In this document: positions 6,407-11,070 of the stretch, one piece after another
How the letters are laid out: each line of letters begins with the position of its first letter
How positions within the stretch are numbered: position 1 is the stretch's first letter
Source: an uncultured Chlorobiaceae bacterium
GTDB lineage: Bacteria; Bacteroidota; Chlorobiia; Chlorobiales; Chlorobiaceae
Assembly: GCA_903874585.1 (NCBI GenBank)
Contig: CAIQSY010000241.1
Location: 1 to 11,070, forward strand
Direction: 5' to 3'
DNA: 11,070 nt
The notes under the pieces: generated by a model
Databases searched by the model: none
What the model was told of the DNA's origin: nothing
Seen by the model: the letters and a program-made list of their open reading frames with translations, nothing else
Made by a program: the position numbers and the translations under genes

Positions 6407-6624
6407 ATCTACCTCTTTTTTATTTTTGCCAGTTAAACTTGGCGTTACAATGAGCAAACTCCGACATGAAGCGCTCAAAAACGAATCAATTTTTCGTAGG
6501 AGTAATTTACTTACTTTATGCTAATTCAAAAAGGAAGTTCTTTGCTTTATGCCACTTTTTTTTGTTTGGCAAAAAAGAGCAGAAAACAGCCATAAAAGCA
6601 AATAACTCTTTATAAAAAAACAAA
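6407..6624 (-). other. A+T-rich leader and intergenic region upstream of the cold-shock gene
   Basis: There is no gene here. The region must hold the cold-shock promoter, but no convincing -35/-10 pair stands out. A 'ttgaat' near 6522-6527 lacks a good partner. The 8-mer ctttatgc occurs twice (6514-6521 and 6545-6552), and agtaatttact (6501-6511) is a small dyad. Cold-shock genes commonly have long structured leaders that sense temperature, and about 75 nt or more of leader would fit that. The WD40 gene ends at 6625 with T-rich sequence after it but no strong hairpin. Confidence 0.4.
6411..6416 (-). promoter_or_regulatory. Ribosome-binding site that fixes the cold-shock start
   Basis: AGAGGT on the minus strand, 4 nt before ATG 6406. 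It is the clearest Shine-Dalgarno site in the window, where most genes have weak or none. It decides for the 69-residue protein over the longer open frame. Confidence 0.8.
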
Positions 6625-7575
6625 CTATCTTATAGCCCAGAATTTAATCTTTCTGTCATCACTTCCACTGACAATCATTTTACCATCAGGAGAAACATCA
6701 ACTGACTGCACTTCGAGCACGTGTCCACGATAGAGATGCAGTTCTTTGCCTGAAGCGATATCCCACAACCGGACAGTTTCGTCGTTCGCAGCGCTCACAA
6801 CTTTTGAGCCATCTGGTGTAAAACAGACACTGCGGACAGCGTCACCGTGGCCTTCAAAGACTTTGACAATCTCGCCAGTTGAAGCATCAAGAATTTTAAC
6901 CTGAGCGTCACGACCACAAAAAGCAATCAGCTTATCGTCAGGGCTGAATACCAGCGCATGCGACAACCTGTCGTTAGTTTTAAAGTTCGCAATATTTTTG
7001 CCCGTTGCAACATCCCATATTTTCACAACCGTCTCTTCACCGCAACTTGCGATTCTTTTGCCGTCATGGCTGTAAGCAAGGCACTCGATATACGATTTAT
7101 GACCGAGAAACTGCGAAAGCTCCTTTCCTGTCTCAACATCCCACAGGCGGATTGTGGTATCGCGCGAACAGCTTGCTACAACTTTACAGTCAGGGCTGAA
7201 GGCAACCATACGCACTGCGGTATCGTGCCCTTTGCAAACGTGCAGGCATTTACCTGTCGCTGCATCCCATATTCTTACGGTGCTGTCGGTGCTGCCGCTG
7301 GCAAGTCGTTTGCCATCGCGACTGTAATCGATGCACTCCACCCAAGTTTCATGACCTTTCATGGTGAACAGGCTTTTTCCAGACTCCACATCCCACAGCA
7401 TGACGGTTTCATCAAAACTGCCACTGACAAGCTTTTTACCATCAGTGCTGAATTTTACCCCAAGCACTCGGTCAAGGTGCCCTTCCATTGTCTTAATAAG
7501 ATTGGCATCTTCAACAACTTTGGGAAGTGTGAGTTCTACTTCCTTTTTCCCGAATATTTTTGATAAGAAACCCAT
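6625..7575 (-). CDS. Stand-alone seven-bladed WD40 beta-propeller protein
   Basis: A 316-residue protein made almost entirely of seven WD40 repeats with an exact 42-residue period. The GH (or equivalent) pairs fall at 32, 74, 116, 158, 200, 242 and 284. Blades 1-4 and 6 have GH...WD. Blade 5 is degenerate (TN instead of GH, LD instead of WD). Blade 7 ends in 'FWAIR' at the C-terminus. Seven blades make a complete ring, a scaffold for protein-protein contacts with no catalytic activity of its own. The first ~25 residues (MGFLSKIFGKKEVEL...) are a short amphipathic, basic segment that could touch the membrane or a partner (inference). There is no signal peptide. The gene is alone between the glycosyltransferase and cold-shock genes, so context does not name a partner. 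The start codon has no clear ribosome-binding site. Confidence 0.9.
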   Translation of the reverse strand: MGFLSKIFGKKEVELTLPKVVEDANLIKTMEGHLDRVLGVKFSTDGKKLVSGSFDETVMLWDVESGKSLFTMKGHETWVECIDYSRDGKRLASGSTDSTVRIWDAATGKCLHVCKGHDTAVRMVAFSPDCKVVASCSRDTTIRLWDVETGKELSQFLGHKSYIECLAYSHDGKRIASCGEETVVKIWDVATGKNIANFKTNDRLSHALVFSPDDKLIAFCGRDAQVKILDASTGEIVKVFEGHGDAVRSVCFTPDGSKVVSAANDETVRLWDIASGKELHLYRGHVLEVQSVDVSPDGKMIVSGSDDRKIKFWAIR

Positions 7576-7622
7576 ACGGCTTGCTCTGATTTGAATTGTG
7601 ATATTGTGATACTCACTGAAAC

Positions 7623-7678
7623 ATTATTGCCCGCAAAAGAGTGTTCTTTTGTCAATAATTGGGCGTTAACTGCCAATT
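7623..7678 (-). promoter_or_regulatory. Nested dyads and -35-like box upstream of the WD40 gene
   Basis: The outer arms attattg (7623-7629) and caataat (7653-7659) enclose the inner arms caaaaga (7634-7640) and tcttttg (7645-7651), nearly on the same centre. On the minus strand a perfect ttgaca (-35) occupies 7655-7650, and the aataat 10-like box lies 21 nt further on, with the inner dyad between them. A third dyad, aattgg/ccaatt (7657-7662, 7673-7678), abuts on the upstream side. The arrangement recalls long-spacer, regulator-twisted promoters, but the spacing is beyond the usual 19-20 nt, so the promoter call is tentative. The dyads themselves are exact. Confidence 0.4.
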
Positions 7679-7716
7679 TAAAAAAAATTATTGCCTTCCC
7701 CGAATTCTCACTGTTA

Positions 7717-8901
7717 TCAGGAAAAATTGTAGCTCCGGCCTTTCCATTGCGAGCCTTTGCCAAATTTGATACTGTAAAATGAGTTGCAGGCAATAGCAAG
7801 CAGCACCATCTCGGAAAAGAGATGCAACAGCACAACAGGAAGCGGCTGACGGAACGCAAAAGCAATAATGAACCGTGTGACAAGCGCAACCGCAATCTGC
7901 GCAAGCGGAAGCCAGAAATGCGACATGTTCAGCTCAGCAACCATCAGCGCATGAAAGAAAAACGCATAAGGCGCAATATACAAGAGCATCGTCATGACAA
8001 TCATCGCAAAAAGAGCGACGGTGTTGTAACCAAGACCAGCAAAGAGGTTTTTTGAAAACCCATCCCAAACCTCCCTGCGATTGCGATACATTCGGCAACT
8101 GACCGTATCGGTACCGTTATAAGCGACAACAATGCCACCAGCTTTTTTTACCGCCATGCAGAGCCAGACATCCTCAACAATATTGCCTTTGACGGCTGCA
8201 TGACCATTGATGCGCTCATACATTGCTTTGCGAAACAGAATAAACTGACCGTTAGCAAAACTGAATGCCGGATTTCTACTTGTCCGCACAAGTCGGAGCG
8301 GCAAATAGCACATCAAAATAAAATAGACCATCGGCACGACAAGCTTTTCCAAAAACGAACCAAGCTCCTGATACGGTGTCATGGAGAGCATATCGGCATC
8401 AGAAGCTTGCAGTGCGCCAACCGCACGACGGAGGGAATCCGGCTCGTGCATGGTGTCCGCATCGGTAAAGAGCAGCAGCTCGCCTTTTGCCTGACACCCG
8501 AGCTGATGACATGCCCACGTTTTTCCGTGCCATCCATCGGGAAGTGATTCTCCGGTGAGAATGCGCAAACGACCACCCGACTCACGGGCAAGAGCGTGCA
8601 ACAACTCTGGCGTTGCGTCGGTTGAACCATCGTCCAGAACAAGCAGCTCAAATGCTCCATAATCCTGCCGCAACAGTGAGCGCACGCATCGTTCGATGTT
8701 CAACGCTTCATTGCGTGCCGGAACAAGCACCGAAACAAATGTACCAGTGTCAGACGAATGTTCTGGCATAGTGGGCAGGTCAATCAAGTTTCTCAGCACA
8801 ATTCCCAAGAAAACCAGCAATAACAACAACACCAGTATCTGATAAAGAAGTAACATAACAGCGATAAAAAAGGCTACCCTTGCGGGCAGCCTGTGGTTCA
8901 T
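7717..8901 (-). CDS. GT2 membrane glycosyltransferase, CruC/CrtQ-like (possible carotenoid glycosyltransferase)
   Basis: 394 residues from ATG 8901. A hydrophobic segment (~17-36) is followed by a family 2 glycosyltransferase domain: VPARNE (60-65), VLDDGSTD (88-95), the metal-binding D147-A-D149 after LLLF, FANGQF (215-220), and E243-D244 as the likely catalytic-base region. After that come 'YRNRREVWDGFSKN' and about three membrane helices to the C-terminus. This layout matches GT2 enzymes that glycosylate hydrophobic acceptors. In green sulfur bacteria CruC glycosylates hydroxychlorobactene and is the same type, but hopanoid or other lipid acceptors are possible. The true start may be ATG 8856 (residue 16), because residues 1-15 are encoded by a terminator hairpin. 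Neither start has a good ribosome-binding site. The gene lies downstream of hisG. The product is probably an inner-membrane protein with its catalytic face in the cytosol. Confidence 0.8.
   Translation of the reverse strand: MNHRLPARVAFFIAVMLLLYQILVLLLLLVFLGIVLRNLIDLPTMPEHSSDTGTFVSVLVPARNEALNIERCVRSLLRQDYGAFELLVLDDGSTDATPELLHALARESGGRLRILTGESLPDGWHGKTWACHQLGCQAKGELLLFTDADTMHEPDSLRRAVGALQASDADMLSMTPYQELGSFLEKLVVPMVYFILMCYLPLRLVRTSRNPAFSFANGQFILFRKAMYERINGHAAVKGNIVEDVWLCMAVKKAGGIVVAYNGTDTVSCRMYRNRREVWDGFSKNLFAGLGYNTVALFAMIVMTMLLYIAPYAFFFHALMVAELNMSHFWLPLAQIAVALVTRFIIAFAFRQPLPVVLLHLFSEMVLLAIACNSFYSIKFGKGSQWKGRSYNFS
8866..8891 (-). terminator. Strong intrinsic terminator or attenuator just after hisG
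   Basis: The minus-strand RNA pairs ggctgccc with gggtagcc (8891-8884 with 8879-8872) around a GCAA tetraloop, followed by six T (8871-8866). Seven of eight pairs are Watson-Crick and one is G-U. It starts 27 nt after the hisG stop codon (8919-8921) and covers codons 4-12 of the glycosyltransferase frame if that frame starts at 8901. The most economical reading is that it ends the hisG transcript and the glycosyltransferase starts downstream, at 8856. Confidence 0.8.
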
Positions 8902-8918
8902 GAGTATGGCAAACTCAT

Positions 8919-9803
8919 TCAGTCGATCAGTTTGTTGATGTTGTACTCAAAAATACCTTCAGCACCAGCTCTTTTCAGCTCCGGAATCAATTTGCGTACA
9001 ATTTTTTCGGTCACAATCACCTCAAGCGCCACCCATTGCTCTCCGGCAAGACTCGATATAGTCGGCTGACGCAATGCGGGAATAATAGCCATAATCTTGT
9101 CAATAGAAGATTTCGGTGCGTTCATCTTAAGACCAACTTTGCCCTGCGCATTAATCGCCCCAAGTAACAGCATGGCCATATTCTCAATCTTTTCACGTTT
9201 CCACGGGTCATTCCATGAATCTTTATTGGCAATCAGCTTTGTGTTGGATTCCAGAATGGTATCAATAATCCGCAGCTTGTTGGCCTTGAGCGATGAACCA
9301 GTCTCAGTCACCTCCACAATGGCATCAGCAAGATCGGGCGGTTTGACCTCCGTAGCGCCCCAACTGAATTCCACCGAAGCGTTGACGCCGTTTTTAGCAA
9401 GATATTTCTTTGTGATATTAACTACTTCGGTTGCAATATGCTTGCCTTCAAGCTCTTTAACTGATTTTATAGGAGAGCTTTCGGGCACGCACAACACCCA
9501 GCGCACTGGCCTCATGGAGGCTTTTGAATAAACAAGATCGGCAACCTCAACCACATCGGCATCTGTTTCAATAATCCAGTCCTTGCCAGTCAGCCCTACA
9601 TCAAAAGCACCAAGCTCAACATAATGAGCCATCTCCTGCGCACGAATAAGAATAGCTTCCAATTCATCATCATCTATCGAAGGAAAATAGGAACGACTCT
9701 GAACCGAAAAATGAAATCCTGCTTGACCAAAAAGATCAATCGTCGAATCCTGCAGACTTCCTTTCGGTAATCCAAGTTTCAACAGCTTGTTTACATTATC
9801 CAT
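8919..9803 (-). CDS. hisG: ATP phosphoribosyltransferase, long form
   Basis: A 294-residue protein that joins ATP and PRPP to make phosphoribosyl-ATP, the first committed step of histidine synthesis. It is the long HisG type: an N-terminal catalytic part, with LGLPKGSL (10-17), DVGLTGKDWI (68-77), SWGATEVKPPDLADAIVEV (147-165) and the PRPP-loop region TETGSSL (166-172), followed by a C-terminal ACT-like regulatory domain (~220-294) ending 'GAEGIFEYNINKLID'. Long-form enzymes are hexamers inhibited by histidine and need no HisZ partner. It follows the LpxH-like gene by 21 nt and is followed by an intrinsic terminator, so it is probably the last gene of that transcript. No other his gene lies in the window. 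Confidence 0.96.
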   Translation of the reverse strand: MDNVNKLLKLGLPKGSLQDSTIDLFGQAGFHFSVQSRSYFPSIDDDELEAILIRAQEMAHYVELGAFDVGLTGKDWIIETDADVVEVADLVYSKASMRPVRWVLCVPESSPIKSVKELEGKHIATEVVNITKKYLAKNGVNASVEFSWGATEVKPPDLADAIVEVTETGSSLKANKLRIIDTILESNTKLIANKDSWNDPWKREKIENMAMLLLGAINAQGKVGLKMNAPKSSIDKIMAIIPALRQPTISSLAGEQWVALEVIVTEKIVRKLIPELKRAGAEGIFEYNINKLID

Positions 9804-9824
9804 AACAACAACTTAAAATTAAGG

Positions 9825-10553
9825 TTACACTTCCTTGAGCTGAACAATACCATTATGAAAAACGCCATAAGGCGAGCTGCCATCAATCCATGTTCCAAGA
9901 TTCACATACGTGCTTGAACCATTGGAAAGCGGCACAATGCCCTTGACATGGTTATGACCGCATACAAAATAATCGAAATCTTTCTCGGCTGCCAACTTTT
10001 CCGCAAAATCCAAGAGACGATTTGTCTCCACCGCAATATTGACTGGTTTATGCGTCCGACTCAATTGCGAGAGCCCTTTCATCAATCCAATTGCCAGATC
10101 GGGCTGAACGTTAAGGAGAGAGAGATTAAAACGGTGTCTGATAACACGCGAAAAAATCTTGTAACCGAGGTCACCGCTGCCCAAACCGTCACCGTGAGCA
10201 ATGATTAATTTACACTCTTCCAGAAGAAGCTCATGCACTCCATAAAGTGTTTTGATGCCCAACTCATCATCAAAGTACCGACCAAGATGAAAATCATGGT
10301 TTCCTGCACTATAAAAGACATTAATATTGTGGCGCACAAGATCGGAAAGGAGACAAAAAAATCGGGTAAAGCCTTTTGGAATGAGGTGGCGAAACTCCAG
10401 CCAGTAATCAAGAATGTCACCAAGCATATAAAGAGAACTGCCTTCCGCCTTGATGATGGCAAACAATCGTTCAATGTTGTCAAGCTTCTGCCGCTCGCTC
10501 TGTTCATCCTGAAGACCTAAATGAATGTCGCTGATAAAGTAAATACCCGACAT
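9825..10553 (-). CDS. LpxH-like UDP-2,3-diacylglucosamine pyrophosphatase / calcineurin-like phosphoesterase
   Basis: A 242-residue metallophosphoesterase, the size of LpxH. All five family blocks are present: SDIHLG (8-13), GDILDYW (45-51), GNHDFHLG (84-91), AHGDG (119-123) and GHNH (199-202). They supply Asp, His and Asn ligands for a two-metal site. LpxH-type enzymes split UDP-2,3-diacylglucosamine to lipid X and UMP in lipid A synthesis at the inner membrane. Residue 86 is His in 'GNHD', where classical LpxH carries Arg ('GNRD'). This places the protein in the LpxH-like group, whose substrate is less certain. A second basic helical insert (~131-180) also fits LpxH-like lipid-binding caps. 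It starts 1 nt after the stop codon of the kinase-like gene (TGATATG), so translation is probably coupled. Confidence 0.85.
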   Translation of the reverse strand: MSGIYFISDIHLGLQDEQSERQKLDNIERLFAIIKAEGSSLYMLGDILDYWLEFRHLIPKGFTRFFCLLSDLVRHNINVFYSAGNHDFHLGRYFDDELGIKTLYGVHELLLEECKLIIAHGDGLGSGDLGYKIFSRVIRHRFNLSLLNVQPDLAIGLMKGLSQLSRTHKPVNIAVETNRLLDFAEKLAAEKDFDYFVCGHNHVKGIVPLSNGSSTYVNLGTWIDGSSPYGVFHNGIVQLKEV

Positions 10554-10554
10554 A

Positions 10555-11070
10555 TCACAACACCCATGACGCAGTAATAACCGCGAGAGGAATGGTCAGG
10601 TTATCAACCTCTTTGGGACTCACACCTTCTGCAATTGTTGCAATCAACGCAATCAGAAGAATTTTGACCACATGAAACGATTCCGGAATAATCAGATGGG
10701 TAAAAAAGAGCCCAGCAGCAACACTGCCAACAAGAAATGCAAGACTCCCCTCAACACTTTTATCACTGAGCACATAATATTTGTGCTTACCATAGCGCGT
10801 GCCAATAATGGGCGCCAAACCATCTCCCCAACCAAGAATTGCCATCGCCAGAACTCCTGCCGGCTGTTTGTAATAGATTGTGCCACAAATCATGGCAACA
10901 ATCACAAAATAGAGCGTTCCTTTCAGCAATTCACGCTTGTTGCCGGTGCGAGTCATGGTTTTCACTGCTTGATCATCATCGGCAGCAAAGAGACCTTTTT
11001 GAATCAGCAGAACCATCCAGACTGCAAACACTGCGATATTCAGGTACTGCGACCAGTGACCAGTGATAAA
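10555..11070 (-). CDS. Phytol/dolichol-kinase-like membrane protein (phosphatidate cytidylyltransferase fold), 5' end outside the window
   Basis: The frame is open to the window end. The GTG at 11031 is probably internal, because upstream codons read on as a protein-like sequence. About 172 residues are visible, with several membrane segments. The family-defining blocks are 'GWGDGLAPIIGTRYGKHKY' and 'DKSVEGSLAFLVGS', then 'IAEGVSPKEVDNLTIPL' near the C-terminus. These match the SEC59 / VTE5 group of CTP-dependent polyprenol, phytol and diacylglycerol kinases, which share a fold with phosphatidate cytidylyltransferase. In a phototroph a role in recycling phytol or another isoprenoid alcohol from chlorophyll is attractive but is inference. 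Only 1 nt separates its stop from the LpxH-like start. The window edge shows 'gaccagt' twice in tandem at 11051-11064, inside the coding frame. Confidence 0.8.
   Translation of the reverse strand, partial: FITGHWSQYLNIAVFAVWMVLLIQKGLFAADDDQAVKTMTRTGNKRELLKGTLYFVIVAMICGTIYYKQPAGVLAMAILGWGDGLAPIIGTRYGKHKYYVLSDKSVEGSLAFLVGSVAAGLFFTHLIIPESFHVVKILLIALIATIAEGVSPKEVDNLTIPLAVITASWVL

Noticed and set aside
6407..6478. N-terminal extension of the cold-shock protein (93 residues)
   Set aside because: The strong AGAGGT site directly before ATG 6406 and the standard family start show that this stretch is leader sequence.
7822..8055. Plus-strand frame rich in Arg, Lys and Asn
   Set aside because: It is an antisense shadow of the hydrophobic C-terminal helices of the glycosyltransferase gene. 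Hydrophobic codons read in reverse give this composition.
11029..11031. GTG start for the kinase-like protein
   Set aside because: The frame continues open upstream to the window edge with protein-like residues, and the family has additional N-terminal membrane segments.

Overview
The window looks like chromosomal DNA from a green sulfur bacterium (Chlorobi). This is inference. It rests on a giant repeat-built exoprotein, a membrane glycosyltransferase of the type that modifies carotenoid tails, a phytol/dolichol-kinase-like membrane enzyme, a DUF4438-type protein, weak Shine-Dalgarno sites, and base composition in the mid-forties % G+C by eye. A low-GC Chlorobium of the C. chlorochromatii kind would fit, but no marker gene here proves the genus.

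Left part, plus strand (2-3798): the 3' part of a very large secreted protein gene. It carries pre-peptidase C-terminal (PPC)-type repeats, RTX calcium-binding repeats, a bacterial Ig-like domain, a cohesin-like stretch and a terminal dockerin-like module. A 263-bp intergenic stretch follows, with a 32-bp perfect palindrome, a hairpin with T-rich tail, a degenerate repeat and a good sigma70-type promoter. The promoter leads into a PD-(D/E)XK (Rpn-type) transposase-family gene. That gene meets ribH tail to tail, with a hairpin between them.

Right part, minus strand (3913-11070): read in the direction of transcription, the order is a phytol/dolichol-kinase-like gene (cut by the window end), an LpxH-like phosphoesterase, hisG, a GT2 membrane glycosyltransferase, a seven-bladed WD40 protein, a cold-shock protein, a DUF4438-family protein, gmhA and ribH. 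The first three are packed tightly (1 and 21 nt gaps) and end at a strong intrinsic terminator just after hisG. That terminator lies inside the apparent 5' end of the glycosyltransferase ORF. The WD40 and cold-shock genes appear to be separate units, and the cold-shock gene has a clear terminator. DUF4438, gmhA and ribH may form one unit, interrupted by a perfect 72-bp tandem duplication that copied the last codons of the DUF4438 gene.

Functionally the minus-strand genes are mostly core metabolism and envelope or pigment supply: histidine, riboflavin, heptose for LPS, lipid A, and polyprenol and carotenoid modification. The accessory or mobile signal is at the left: the mosaic exoprotein, the repeat-rich intergenic stretch and the Rpn-type gene. 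No rRNA, tRNA, CRISPR array or insertion sequence with terminal inverted repeats was seen.
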